A DNA stretch of 64,000 nucleotides from Alphaproteobacteria bacterium SS10. Its GTDB lineage: Bacteria; Pseudomonadota; Alphaproteobacteria; TMED2. Location of the stretch: assembly GCA_019192455.1 (NCBI GenBank), contig JAHCML010000003.1, positions 1,029,940 to 1,093,939 of the forward strand, in the 5' to 3' direction. This document shows positions 18,320 to 29,210 of the stretch, piece by piece. Under the pieces are notes generated by a model. The model saw only the letters and a list, made by a program, of their open reading frames with translations. It did no database searches and was not told the DNA's origin. Position 1 is the first letter of the stretch. Each line of letters opens with the position of its first letter. Both the position numbers and the translations under genes were made by a program.

Positions 18320-19116
18320 CCGACGAACAGGCGGGCCCCTCCCAACCGCCACTAATTGCCCCTGTTATCATTCTGGTTGGCCCACAGATGGGCGAGAATA
18401 TCGGCGCCTGCGCCCGCGCGATGAAGAACTGCGCCGTGCGTGAGCTTCGGCTGGTGAACCCACGCGATGGCTGGCCCAACCCCGCGGCGGATGCCATCTC
18501 GGCTGGTGCCGACGATATTCTCAAGAAGGCAAAGGTGTTCAGCTCGACGAGAGAGGCGCTTGCTGATTTGCAGCGGGTCTACGCCACCACGGCCCGTATT
18601 CGGCACATGACGAAGCCAGTGGTGACGCCACGCCGCGCCGCTCTAGAGAGTGCAGCGTCCTCCGGTCGGGGGGAGTTGGTGGGCATTCTGTTCGGACCAG
18701 AGAACTCAGGCCTCGATAATGAGGATGTGGCACTGGCAGATGCGCTGGTGAATGTGCCGTTAAACCCGGATTTTAGCTCACTGAACCTGGCTCAGGCCGT
18801 CTTAATCATGTGCTATGAATGGTTCCAGGCCACGGCGGAAACCCCATCCCGTTACATTCAGCGCAAGCGGGACGAGCAAGATAATCCGCCGCGTCGCGAA
18901 AGCCTGGATATGCTGTTCGATAAGCTTATCGCCTTGCTCGATGATCGTGGCTATTTCCGGAGCCCAGACATGCGGGAAACCCTGGTTATCAGCATCCGAA
19001 ACATGATCCAGCGGATGGAGCCAACCGAGCAGGATATCAGTAGTTTGCACGGTTTCATCGTCGGGCTGTCACGCCCGCCGATTTCGGCAGAAGAAACCAG
19101 CGCGTCTGATAATTGA
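18316..19116 (+). CDS. TrmJ-like tRNA/rRNA 2'-O-methyltransferase (SPOUT family)
   Basis: A 266-residue SPOUT-class RNA methylase. It has MGENIGACARAMKNC near residues 28-42, and the knot-forming SAM-binding sequences GILFGPENSGLDNED and NVPLNPDFSSLNLAQA, as in TrmJ, which methylates the ribose at position 32 of some tRNAs. The start is an ATGA overlap with the cimA stop, so translation is probably coupled. Within the family the exact target (tRNA 32 or another site) is not determined by sequence alone. Its last codons overlap the rpsD promoter. Confidence 0.85.
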   Translation: MTDEQAGPSQPPLIAPVIILVGPQMGENIGACARAMKNCAVRELRLVNPRDGWPNPAADAISAGADDILKKAKVFSSTREALADLQRVYATTARIRHMTKPVVTPRRAALESAASSGRGELVGILFGPENSGLDNEDVALADALVNVPLNPDFSSLNLAQAVLIMCYEWFQATAETPSRYIQRKRDEQDNPPRRESLDMLFDKLIALLDDRGYFRSPDMRETLVISIRNMIQRMEPTEQDISSLHGFIVGLSRPPISAEETSASDN

Positions 19117-19140
19117 CTTTATGGCCGCAATGGCTATATT
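19113..19140 (+). promoter_or_regulatory. Sigma-70-type promoter for rpsD
   Basis: TTGACT (19113-19118) and TATATT (19135-19140) are separated by 16 bases. The -35 box overlaps the stop codon of the trmJ-like gene. Transcription would start near 19147, giving a leader of about 155 bases before rpsD, long enough for S4 autoregulation, though no specific structure was identified. Confidence 0.6.
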
Positions 19141-19304
19141 CCGCGGCATTCCTGAGAATGTGGATGTGGTTATCACCGGTGCTTGACGGTCCGGCTCGCC
19201 ATGTCACGCCGCCGGGCCGAGTTGTTTCGGAGCGGGTCGGACTAATCGGGACCACCAAAGGCTGGATAGTTTGAAACTCTAGCCTGTTATCGAGAGTACA
19301 TGAA

Positions 19305-19919
19305 ATGAACCGTCGTCAGACACCTAAGCATAAGATTGACCGCCGCCTTGGCGTGAACCTCTGGGGTCGCCCGAAGAGCCCAGTAAACCGCCGCGAATAC
19401 GGTCCTGGCCAACACGGCCAACGTCGTAAGAAGCCTTCGGACTTCGGCATTCAGCTGATGGCCAAGCAGAAGCTGAAGGGCTACTACGGCAATGTTGGTG
19501 AGAAGCAATTCCGCAAATACTATCAGGACGCGACCCGCCGCCGCGGTGATACCGCTGAGAACCTGATTGAGATCCTAGAGCGTCGCCTCGACATGGTCGT
19601 TTATCGCATGAAATTCGTGCCGACCATCTTCGCTGCACGCCAGTTCGTGAACCACGGCCACATCCGTGTGAACGGTCAAAAGGTCAACATCCCGTCCTAC
19701 ATGGTTAAAGACGGCGATGTGATTGAGATCAAAGAAAAGTCACGTGAGCTGCCGCTGGTGCTCGATGCCCAGGCCCTGCAAGAGCGTGACGTTCCTGAGT
19801 ATCTGGAAATGGACAGCAAGGGTGTCAAAGGCACCTTCGTTCGCGGCCCACAAATGGCTGACGTTCCATACCCAGTTCAAATGGAACCAAACCTGGTCAT
19901 TGAGTACTACTCACGTTAA
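19305..19919 (+). CDS. rpsD: 30S ribosomal protein S4
   Basis: A 204-residue primary 16S rRNA-binding protein of the small subunit. The N-terminal part ([20 protein letters not shown]) has no cysteines, so it is the zinc-free form of S4. The S4 RNA-binding domain spans about 94-155 ([11 protein letters not shown] to GDVIEI). The end NLVIEYYSR is typical. It stands apart from the ribosomal protein operon, with its own promoter and terminator, as in several alphaproteobacteria. Confidence 0.98.
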   Translation: MNRRQTPKHKIDRRLGVNLWGRPKSPVNRREYGPGQHGQRRKKPSDFGIQLMAKQKLKGYYGNVGEKQFRKYYQDATRRRGDTAENLIEILERRLDMVVYRMKFVPTIFAARQFVNHGHIRVNGQKVNIPSYMVKDGDVIEIKEKSRELPLVLDAQALQERDVPEYLEMDSKGVKGTFVRGPQMADVPYPVQMEPNLVIEYYSR

Positions 19920-19946
19920 TCCAGGCTCTTCATTGAGATACGCAAG

Positions 19947-19976
19947 AAGGCCGGTGGCAAATGCCCCGGCCTTTTT
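19947..19976 (+). terminator. Intrinsic terminator of rpsD
   Basis: AAGGCCGG (19947-19954) pairs with CCGGCCTT (19966-19973). One bulged T and a three-pair GGC/GCC extension close an AAAT loop, and a run of T follows. This is a strong rho-independent terminator. Confidence 0.85.
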
Positions 19977-19997
19977 CTTTGCTTTGTCGTTGTCTTG

Positions 19998-20903
19998 TTA
20001 ACTTTGCGCTGGTGCCTGCTTCCGGGCTCTGAAGGCGTCAAAGCTATAAAGGCCAAGCGCCATCCAGATCAGGGCAAAGGTGATCTGGGTGTCGGTGCTG
20101 AATGGCTCGCCATAAAGCATCACACCGATTACCAGCTGAAGGCTAGGCGCCAGGTAGGACAGCAGCCCCGTGGTCTTAAGCGGCAGGTACTTGGCCCCCT
20201 CCATGTAACAGATGAGGGGGACGGCCGTGACCACACCGGCGGCGGCCAGCAATAAGTGGATGGTCCAATCCTGTTGGGTTAGGGCACCCCCGGTGGTGGC
20301 TTCCATAAACCCGATATAGATAAGGGCTACCGGCAGGATCATCAGCGTCTCAACGAACAGGCCGATGAATGGGTCCATGCCCTCCTTCTTCCGGATCACC
20401 GCATAGGTTGAGAAGCTTAGGGCCAGGGCAATCGTAACCATTGGCACGCTGCCAGCCTGCCAAACGCTGTACCCAACCCCGATAACCGCCAAGCCGACGG
20501 CTATCGCTTGTAGGCGCCTTAGTCGTTCGCCGAGGACAATCATGGCGAGGGCCACAACCACCAGCGGGTTGATGTAGTAGCCTAAGCTGACCTCAACGAT
20601 CCTCTCTGCATTGATAGCCCAGATGAACACGCCCCAATTGGTGGCGATTAGGACCGTTGTGACGCTGTAGGCGATGATCTTACGGATGCCCCTAATTTCG
20701 GCCCGCACCTTGGGCCACAGGCGCCATAGGTGGAACAGCATGCCCAGCAGAACAACCGTCCAAACAATCCGGTAGGCGACAACCTCAATCGGGTCGACGG
20801 CTGTCAGCAGTTTGAAGAAGATTGGCGATAGCCCCCAGATCAAGAACGCACCCAGGGCATTCATCAAGCCACGCAGGCTGCGGTCTTCGGTTCCGGTCGT
20901 CAT
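19998..20903 (-). CDS. rarD: RarD-type EamA family transporter
   Basis: A 301-residue inner-membrane protein with about ten hydrophobic helices. It matches RarD: GALIWGLSPIFFK-like first helix (LGAFLIWGLSPIFFKLL), WGVFIWAIN and SLGYYINPL in the middle, and KTTGLLSYLAPSLQ near 240. The family belongs to the drug/metabolite transporter superfamily; the E. coli protein was linked to chloramphenicol sensitivity but its natural substrate is not settled. It is convergent with rpsD. Upstream lie grxD and its terminator, so it is probably transcribed alone. Confidence 0.88.
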   Translation of the reverse strand: MTTGTEDRSLRGLMNALGAFLIWGLSPIFFKLLTAVDPIEVVAYRIVWTVVLLGMLFHLWRLWPKVRAEIRGIRKIIAYSVTTVLIATNWGVFIWAINAERIVEVSLGYYINPLVVVALAMIVLGERLRRLQAIAVGLAVIGVGYSVWQAGSVPMVTIALALSFSTYAVIRKKEGMDPFIGLFVETLMILPVALIYIGFMEATTGGALTQQDWTIHLLLAAAGVVTAVPLICYMEGAKYLPLKTTGLLSYLAPSLQLVIGVMLYGEPFSTDTQITFALIWMALGLYSFDAFRARKQAPAQS

Positions 20904-20939
20904 GGGGGTGTGCTTTGGGTGTAGTAGGGGCAGAAAACA

Positions 20940-20966
20940 AAGGCCGGTGCGAATGGCACCGGCCTT
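20940..20966 (-). terminator. Intrinsic terminator after grxD
   Basis: AAGGCCGGTGC (20940-20950) and GCACCGGCCTT (20956-20966) form an 11-bp stem with a 5-base loop. Read on the minus strand, a T-rich stretch TTTGTTTT follows. It ends the grxD transcript and lies just upstream of rarD. Confidence 0.75.
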
Positions 20967-20993
20967 GAAAAGGCTTCGCTAGGTGGCGCTTGG

Positions 20994-21335
20994 TTACGCG
21001 CTCGGTACCTGAACGTTGATGCCGTGGGTGTTGAACATCTCCATCAGCTCGCCGGTCTCAAACATCTCGCGGACGATATCGCAGCCGCCGACGAACTCAC
21101 CCTTCACATAAAGCTGTGGGATGGTTGGCCAGTCGCTGAACTCTTTAATGCCCTCGCGGACGCCAGGGTCTTCCAACACATTGATAGCGTGATAATCGAG
21201 GCCGAGATGGTTCATCACCTGCACCACGGTCGCGGAGAAACCGCATTGTGGGAAGGTTGGGGTGCCCTTCATAAACAGCACCACATCATTGTCGGTCACT
21301 TCGCGCTTAATCTGCTCTTGGACAGGGTTTTCCAT
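20994..21335 (-). CDS. grxD: Monothiol glutaredoxin, Grx4 type
   Basis: A 113-residue protein with the monothiol active site CGFS at 31-34 (TFPQCGFSATV), followed by WPTIPQLYVKGEFVGGCDI, which forms the glutathione-binding site. Grx4-type proteins carry [2Fe-2S] clusters and pass them on, usually together with BolA proteins. The bolA gene lies just upstream on the same strand, supporting this role. The length is normal. Confidence 0.96.
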   Translation of the reverse strand: MENPVQEQIKREVTDNDVVLFMKGTPTFPQCGFSATVVQVMNHLGLDYHAINVLEDPGVREGIKEFSDWPTIPQLYVKGEFVGGCDIVREMFETGELMEMFNTHGINVQVPSA

Positions 21336-21414
21336 CTGGTCTCACCAATTGCTCGTTGAACGGGTTAGTGAAGAATTGGGACCGGTTAGGTCCGCAATCA
21401 AGCTTTGCCTTGAA

Positions 21415-21441
21415 AATAAAGCGGTTAGCACCGGCTTTATT
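21415..21441 (-). terminator. Hairpin between bolA and grxD
   Basis: AATAAAGC (21415-21422) pairs with GCTTTATT (21434-21441), with a further GGT/ACC pairing inside. On the minus strand the stem ends in ATTTT. It may terminate or attenuate read-through from bolA into grxD. Confidence 0.45.
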
Positions 21442-21455
21442 CTGATCGGGCTGGT

Positions 21456-21689
21456 CTATTCCGGCACGCTGGTCTGCAGTGCCAGGGCGTGTAGTTCGTT
21501 GCCCATACGGCCTTTAAGGGCCTTGTAGACCATCTGATGCTGCTGAACCCGGGACTTACCCTCAAAGGCCGCGCTCGTCACATGGGCGGCATAGTGGTCC
21601 CCATCACCACGCAGATCATCAATCTTGATCGTCGCGTCTGGGAAAGCCTCTTTGATCATGGCTTCGATGGTGGCGGCGTCCATTGGCAT
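21456..21689 (-). CDS. bolA: BolA family protein
   Basis: A 77-residue protein with the BolA fold, including the conserved stretch HYAAHVTSAAFEGKSRVQQH and the downstream helix MVYKALKGRM. BolA proteins form heterocomplexes with CGFS glutaredoxins and act in iron-sulfur trafficking and iron sensing. It lies between purL and grxD on the minus strand. An internal Met at position 3 could also be the start. Confidence 0.92.
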   Translation of the reverse strand: MPMDAATIEAMIKEAFPDATIKIDDLRGDGDHYAAHVTSAAFEGKSRVQQHQMVYKALKGRMGNELHALALQTSVPE

Positions 21690-21736
21690 GGCAGGCGTCT
21701 CGCTTCTAGGTTGTGCGCTAAGCGCGCGTCTTTGAC

Positions 21737-23982
<2,246 letters not shown>

Positions 23983-23986
<4 letters not shown>

Positions 23987-24675
23987 GCGGCCAGGCTTTC
24001 TGCGATTGAGGTGAACATCGGCAGGCCATCAATGCCGCCATGGAGGAGGTCGGTTGCATTCTCAGGGTGGGGCATCATGCCCAGAACCCGGCGATTGGGG
24101 CTCAAGATGCCAGCGATATTCCGGGCCGCACCATTTGGGTTGCCAGCAGCGGTCGCGGCGCCATCGGCATCCACATAGCGGAAGGCAACGCGCCCTTCGC
24201 CCTCAAGCTCATCAAGGGTTTTATCATCCGCGAAATAGGCGCCCTCATTATGGGCAACCGGGACCTGAATGACTTGATGGCCCTGGAAGTGATTGGTGAA
24301 GGGGCTGTCTGGTTGATCGATCCGCAGCCGCACCTTCTTCGCGATAAATTTCAGGCTGCCATTCTGGAGCATGACACCAGGTAGCAGGCCGCTTTCGGTT
24401 AGGATTTGGAAGCCGTTACAAATGCCCAGAACGGCACCGCCCTTTGCGGCGAAGGCCTTAACCGCCTGCATGATCGGTGATTGCGAGGCCATGGAGCCGC
24501 AGCGGAGATAGTCGCCGTAGGAGAAGCCACCTGGCAGAACCACCAGGTCGCAAGCTGGCAATTCGGTGTCCCGGTGCCAAAGCATGATTGGTTTTTTACC
24601 GTTGGCGCGCTCGAGCGCGAGAGCCACATCTCGCTCCCGGTTGGAGCCGGGGAATACCACGATGGCGGATTGCAT
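23983..24675 (-). CDS. purQ: Phosphoribosylformylglycinamidine synthase subunit PurQ
   Basis: A 230-residue class I glutamine amidotransferase that feeds ammonia to PurL. The nucleophile is Cys86 in [11 protein letters not shown], and the His/Glu pair is in MMPHPENAT near the C-terminus. The N-terminal [11 protein letters not shown] is typical of PurQ. It overlaps purL by four bases. The PurS gene is not beside it but about 3.6 kb further on, behind purC on the opposite strand. Confidence 0.97.
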
Positions 24676-24833
24676 AAGGTGCGGTCCTTCTATGCGATGG
24701 CCGATGGGGCGGCGAGGGCGGCTCTAGCCATTGCTAGGCCGTTCATTTGCGCGGGAAATTAAGCGGTGACGCGTCGCAACACAAGCCCGGTTCGTGTCGC
24801 ACTTGTTATAAGTTGTGGCGGGTTGGGCTTTTG

Positions 24834-25862
24834 TTAGCTGACGCGGCGCGGTGGCGCGCTGAACAGTGGCACGCCTTGGGCCAATCGAGCGGCCTGCTGG
24901 TCCATCTCCGTCGACAGCATGTGGATCTTCTGCTCCCGGATATGGGAGCGGATGCCATCGCCACTTCGCCGTGGGTTGGTGAACAGCGTCTTCATCTGGG
25001 GGCCGGTTGCGCCAAGGGTCTGGTGAATGACGCAGGACAGGCCATCGCCCAGCAGTTGGGCAGCCCGATCACCAAGCGCTTGTGAGGAGATCTGGATCAT
25101 GCCGTGCAGTGTCTTCTCAACAGAGCCGGCATGGACGGTCGTAATGACCAAGTGGCCAGACGTGGCTGCCCGCAAAACCTGTGCGGCGGCATCTGGTGAC
25201 CGGATCTCACCCACCAGAATGTATTTGGGGTGCCAGCGCAGTGCGCTTTTCAGGGCGTCGGCCCAGCCATGCTCGTCATCAACCTCAGTCTGGAAGCAGT
25301 AGCCATTATCGCCATGCTTACCGTGGAGGTTGTATTCAGCCGGGTCTTCAACCGTGTAGGCGACCTTGCCGTATTGCTTGAGGTAGTGGCTCAACAGGCA
25401 GTTTGCGGTTGTTGTCTTACCGTGGCCGGTTGCACCAGCGATAAGGATCAGCCCATCTCTCGCGCCCATCTTCGAGAAGTAGGGGATCAGATTAGGATCA
25501 AACTTCAGCGATTCCATGCTGAGGTCGGAATCCGCGACCCGGCGCATGGCGGCCCATTGTTCACCATTCGCCATACGCCGACGGGCGACCCTTAGGCGCA
25601 TTTCTTCAAAGGTTAGGCTGTAATCATCCTTGGTCGTTTCCCGCAGCATTTCGCGGAGGATCTCAACCTCCTCGCCAAAACACTCTGGCACAGCCAAGTT
25701 TTCCAGGCGTCCATTAGCCGGATTGGTCATGTTTACCCGTGCCTCATCCTTTTGGTCGAGGCGGATATACATGTCGATGAACTGCAGTTCTTTCAGCAGC
25801 TGACCGCAGCGTTTCAGCTGCTGGTTCATGGCTTGCCGATCGAATTTGGCAATCTGGCTCAT
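24834..25862 (-). CDS. Orphan PilT/DotB-family secretion ATPase (copy 1)
   Basis: A 342-residue cytosolic ATPase of the type II/IV secretion superfamily. Walker A is GATGHGKT at 143-150, the Asp/acidic box follows near YTVEDPAEY (169-177), Walker B is ILVGEIR (215-221) and the His box is TTVHAGS (241-247). The N-terminal domain (about 20-115) contains MRLRVARRRM. Such hexameric ATPases power pilus retraction or type IVB (Dot/Icm-like) secretion. No pilin, membrane platform or other Dot/Icm gene is nearby, so the machine it serves is unknown. A close paralogue lies at 38214-39467. The DUF1476 gene is 106 bases upstream and purQ 158 bases downstream. Confidence 0.82.
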   Translation of the reverse strand: MSQIAKFDRQAMNQQLKRCGQLLKELQFIDMYIRLDQKDEARVNMTNPANGRLENLAVPECFGEEVEILREMLRETTKDDYSLTFEEMRLRVARRRMANGEQWAAMRRVADSDLSMESLKFDPNLIPYFSKMGARDGLILIAGATGHGKTTTANCLLSHYLKQYGKVAYTVEDPAEYNLHGKHGDNGYCFQTEVDDEHGWADALKSALRWHPKYILVGEIRSPDAAAQVLRAATSGHLVITTVHAGSVEKTLHGMIQISSQALGDRAAQLLGDGLSCVIHQTLGATGPQMKTLFTNPRRSGDGIRSHIREQKIHMLSTEMDQQAARLAQGVPLFSAPPRRVS

Positions 25863-25968
25863 AAAGTCCCCTGATCGATTTCCACGATCATAGGTTTAAC
25901 GCAGCCAAACACCAAGCGTTGGCTGTGTTTCACAGGCGGGAACAGCTGTAGGGATTTGGGCGTGCCGC

Positions 25969-26295
25969 TTAGTTGGCTTCGTCCATCACCTGATCGCGGG
26001 CAACGGCCCAAAGCTCTTCGATCTTGGTGCGTTGGCGGTGATCGCTCACCTCAACACCCTTGGCATCGAAGTCAGCCTGAACCTTACGGAGGATGTCCTC
26101 GTAACCAGGCTCATCCATATCGGCCAGCACGACCTCTTTCGCATAAGCCTCAGCATCGGCGCCGCTTAGGCCCAGCTCTTCAGCAGCCCAAAGGCCGAAC
26201 AGCTTGCCGCGACGTGCATTGATCTTGAAGTTCGTCTGCTCGTCATGGGCGTATTTAGCGTCGTCATTTGGGTTTTTACGATCGAAACCGCTCAT
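25969..26295 (-). CDS. ATP synthase zeta-type inhibitor (DUF1476 family)
   Basis: A 108-residue, mostly helical protein. FAHDE-like KYAHDEQTNFKINARRGKL, then GLWAAEELGLSGADAEAYAK and the later DFDAKG and SDHRQR segments, match the DUF1476 family. In Paracoccus the member of this family is the zeta subunit that inhibits F1-ATPase; the inhibitory region is the N-terminus. The family is characteristic of alphaproteobacteria and supports the placement of this window. It is divergent from the NRDE gene and followed by the secretion ATPase gene. Confidence 0.9.
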   Translation of the reverse strand: MSGFDRKNPNDDAKYAHDEQTNFKINARRGKLFGLWAAEELGLSGADAEAYAKEVVLADMDEPGYEDILRKVQADFDAKGVEVSDHRQRTKIEELWAVARDQVMDEAN

Positions 26296-26495
26296 TTGTT
26301 CCTCATATTGCTGAATAGGGCTGGCGCCGTGAGCACCTTATATGGTCGCTTTGGGCGTAAAGCCTAGATGCCGAAGGGCATTAATGGACCGTGGTCGCCA
26401 CTGTTTGTACGGTATCGGTTTAACGCTGCCAAGCTGAACCGACCGGTAACAGTGTTTGATTTTGCGGCATCCGTCAGAGGGAAAACCCAAACGCC

Positions 26496-27296
26496 ATGTG
26501 CAGCGTCATCATTGCCCGAAATATGGATGATAAATGGCCCGTCATGCTGGCCGCCAATCGGGATGAGATGATTGATCGTCCCTGGTTGCCACCGGCCCGG
26601 CATTGGTCGGATCGGGAAGAGGTGATTGGCGGCCTTGATGAACTGGGCGGCGGTACCTGGCTTGGTCTGAATGACAGCGGTGTTGTCGCAACGATTCTTA
26701 ACCGCAAGCACACGCTGGGCCCTGCAGATGGCAAACGCTCACGTGGTGAATTGGTCTTGGAGGCGCTGGATCATCCAGATGCCAATGCGGCAGCAGAGGC
26801 ATTGTCAGAGCTGAATGGCGAGGCCTATCGCCCGTTTAACCTGCTAATCGCCGATAACCGGGATGCGTATATCGTGACCGGGTTGGATCAGCCCGTGGTG
26901 CGGATCGCGCCCGTGCCTGAGGGTTTGTCCATGATTACCCATGCCGATCGCAACGACACGGATTCGAGCCGGATTGGCCATTATCTGCCGTTGTTTGAGG
27001 GGGCGCCTCTGCCTGACCCATCGGCGGATGATTGGTCCGCCTGGTCCAATCTGCTGGCTGACCGGCGGGTGGGTGGCGTGGCCGATGATCCTAGGGCGGC
27101 AATGAATATCGGCACCGATATCGGCTTTGGTACGAGCTCTAGCGTCCTACTTGCCCTGCCAGCCATGGATCAGCTTGATGTATTGCCGGTATTCCGGTTT
27201 TCCCCTGGGCGCCCGGATGAGGTAGAGTTCAGCGCTGTGGGCGATCTTCGCTCGGCAAAAGACGCTGCGTTGCAGCAGGTTATCGCTAGCGAGTGA
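26496..27296 (+). CDS. NRDE family protein (TANGO2-like)
   Basis: A 266-residue protein with an N-terminal cysteine at position 2 (MCSVIIARN) and the family signature NRDE at 21-24 followed by RPWLPPA. The later segment GTWLGLNDSGVVATILNR is also typical. TANGO2-like proteins belong to the Ntn-hydrolase-like fold; functions proposed elsewhere include haem and lipid handling, but no reaction is settled. It precedes purC after about 200 bases and is not clearly part of the purine genes. Confidence 0.85.
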   Translation: MCSVIIARNMDDKWPVMLAANRDEMIDRPWLPPARHWSDREEVIGGLDELGGGTWLGLNDSGVVATILNRKHTLGPADGKRSRGELVLEALDHPDANAAAEALSELNGEAYRPFNLLIADNRDAYIVTGLDQPVVRIAPVPEGLSMITHADRNDTDSSRIGHYLPLFEGAPLPDPSADDWSAWSNLLADRRVGGVADDPRAAMNIGTDIGFGTSSSVLLALPAMDQLDVLPVFRFSPGRPDEVEFSAVGDLRSAKDAALQQVIASE

Positions 27297-27325
27297 TTGT
27301 TTGAAATCGAGGACATTGCTATAGG
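27297..27325 (+). promoter_or_regulatory. Candidate promoter upstream of purC
   Basis: TTGTTT (27297-27302) and TATAGG (27320-27325) are 17 bases apart in the 203-base gap before purC. The match is moderate and unsupported by other evidence. Confidence 0.3.
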
Positions 27326-27499
27326 GAGCGCCAGAGGGATTATCCCGGGGTTTCCACCCGCCGATGCACCATCAGGGGACCGGTGCTCGATTTTGGGGGC
27401 AATTGGTGATTCCGCTATGTTGAGGCAAGGGCTGTTAAGGCCATGGATGGCCCATCCATCCAGGTTCACCGGTCCAAAGAATGCCATGGGGCACGTTTT

Positions 27500-28312
27500 A
27501 TGAGCAGACGCCGCGTTATTTATGAAGGCAAGGCCAAGGTTCTTTTCGAAGGGCCAGAGCCAGGGCTGCTGATCCAGTACTTCAAGGACGACGCCACCGC
27601 GTTTAACGCCAAGAAGCTTGAGGTGTTGAACGGCAAGGGCGTGCTGAACAACCGCATCAGCGCCTATCTGATGACCCGGTTGAGCGAGATCGGGGTGCCA
27701 AACCACTTCGTTCGCCCGCTTAACATGCGCGAGCAGCTGATCCGGGAAGTTGAGATCATTCCGGTTGAGGTGGTGGTCCGTAACGTGGCGGCCGGCAGCT
27801 TTGCTGAGCGATTCTCGGTACCAGAGGGCACGGTACTGCCGCGCTCGATCATTGAGCACTTCTACAAGAGTGATCAGCTCAACGATCCAATGGTCTCAGA
27901 AGAGCACATCACCGCCTTTGGTTGGGCGTCACCGCAAGAGCTGGACGACATGCTGTCGCTGACCCTGCGGGTGAATGACTACCTGAGTGGTCTGTTCCTT
28001 GGCGTTGGCCTGAAGCTCGTGGACTTCAAGATTGAGTTTGGTCGCCTATACGGCGCTGACGACATGCGGATTGTCCTGGCTGATGAGATTAGCCCGGATA
28101 ACTGCCGCCTCTGGGATGTCAAAACAGATGAGAAGCTTGATAAGGATCGGTTCCGCCGCGATATGGGCGGGGTGATTGAGGCCTATCAAGAAGTGGCGCA
28201 ACGCCTCGGCATTATGCCAGAAGGTGCAGCCGGTGAGGGCGGTGGCCCAGCCGAGGCCAAGATGGTTCCATTCCCAACGCCTAAGAAGGACGGCACAAAC
28301 AATGAAAGCTAA
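27500..28312 (+). CDS. purC: Phosphoribosylaminoimidazole-succinocarboxamide synthase
   Basis: A 270-residue enzyme that couples CAIR and aspartate with ATP in purine synthesis. Key segments are [10 protein letters not shown] at the N-terminus (phosphate-binding, residues 7-16), NVAAGSF and EFGR, and [14 protein letters not shown] near 195-208. The frame is open upstream to 27443, but the ATG at 27500 gives the normal family N-terminus. The last ten bases overlap the start of purS. Confidence 0.96.
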   Translation: MSRRRVIYEGKAKVLFEGPEPGLLIQYFKDDATAFNAKKLEVLNGKGVLNNRISAYLMTRLSEIGVPNHFVRPLNMREQLIREVEIIPVEVVVRNVAAGSFAERFSVPEGTVLPRSIIEHFYKSDQLNDPMVSEEHITAFGWASPQELDDMLSLTLRVNDYLSGLFLGVGLKLVDFKIEFGRLYGADDMRIVLADEISPDNCRLWDVKTDEKLDKDRFRRDMGGVIEAYQEVAQRLGIMPEGAAGEGGGPAEAKMVPFPTPKKDGTNNES

Positions 28313-28547
28313 GGTCCACGTTACCCTGAAAAACGGTGTTCTCGACCCGCAGGGCAAGGCTATTGCCCAAGCGCTGCACGGCCTTGGCTTTGATGACGTT
28401 GGTGATGTCCGTCAGGGCAAATTCATTGAGGTGGATTTGCCAAGCGCCAGCGATGCTGCCTCCGCCGAGGCAAGCGTGAAGGCGATGTGCGAGAAGCTGC
28501 TCGCCAACCCGGTTATTGAAGATTACCAGATCGAGCTTTCTGAATAA
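28302..28547 (+). CDS. purS: Phosphoribosylformylglycinamidine synthase subunit PurS
   Basis: An 81-residue small subunit that bridges PurL and PurQ. It begins [18 protein letters not shown] and contains [11 protein letters not shown], both characteristic. It starts inside the purC 3' end with an 11-base overlap, so it is translationally coupled to purC. Its partners purQ and purL lie on the opposite strand 3.6 kb away. Confidence 0.95.
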   Translation: MKAKVHVTLKNGVLDPQGKAIAQALHGLGFDDVGDVRQGKFIEVDLPSASDAASAEASVKAMCEKLLANPVIEDYQIELSE

Positions 28548-28564
28548 GAAGCCGATCTAACCCA

Positions 28565-29203
28565 ATGACATCATTGCATGATTCGGCTGCGCTTGCGGCT
28601 TCGGTGTCGCGTGTCTGCGCCATAGAACCTGCGCTTCAATTGCAGCCTGGTGAGGGGGGCGTCGACGACATGTTCGCGGCCCGGGAGCCAGGTTTTGCGG
28701 GCCTGATCCAAATTATCTTGGAGCAGCAAGTGTCAGTGCGGGCTGGCCAAGCTATGTGGGCCAAGCTGCATGCCATCTGCCCAGAATTTGGGCCTGAACC
28801 CTTCCTTAAGCTCGATGATGACACGCTAAAGACCTGCGGCTTCAGTCGGCAGAAGGTCAGATACGCCCGTGGAGCGGCAGAAGCCATCTTGAACGGTGAG
28901 CTCGATTTGCCCGGGCTCGCTGACCTCGCCGAGGCTGAGGCAATGAAGCAGCTAACAGCCTTGAAGGGGATTGGCCGCTGGACGGCGGAGGTTTATCTGC
29001 TCAGCTGCCTAGGATGGATGGATATCTGGCCCGCCGGCGATCTGGCTCTAGTCTTGGCGGTTGAGCATCTGGCGGGCATGGACCGACGCCCGAATATCAA
29101 GCAGATGGACGCCTATGGTGAACGCTTCGCCGGTGACCGCAGCGCGGCCTCACTACTGCTCTGGCATTATTACCGGCGCCATCTCCGACCAAACGCGTTT
29201 TGA
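28565..29203 (+). CDS. AlkA-type DNA-3-methyladenine glycosylase
   Basis: A 212-residue base-excision repair enzyme of the HhH-GPD superfamily. The helix-hairpin-helix is LKGIGRWTAE at 133-142 and the catalytic aspartate is Asp159 in WPAGDLAL. There is no iron-sulfur cluster motif, which separates it from Nth/MutY. It lacks the extra N-terminal domain of E. coli AlkA, as many short bacterial forms do. It follows purS after 17 bases. Confidence 0.88.
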   Translation: MTSLHDSAALAASVSRVCAIEPALQLQPGEGGVDDMFAAREPGFAGLIQIILEQQVSVRAGQAMWAKLHAICPEFGPEPFLKLDDDTLKTCGFSRQKVRYARGAAEAILNGELDLPGLADLAEAEAMKQLTALKGIGRWTAEVYLLSCLGWMDIWPAGDLALVLAVEHLAGMDRRPNIKQMDAYGERFAGDRSAASLLLWHYYRRHLRPNAF

Positions 29204-29210
29204 AGCTTGG

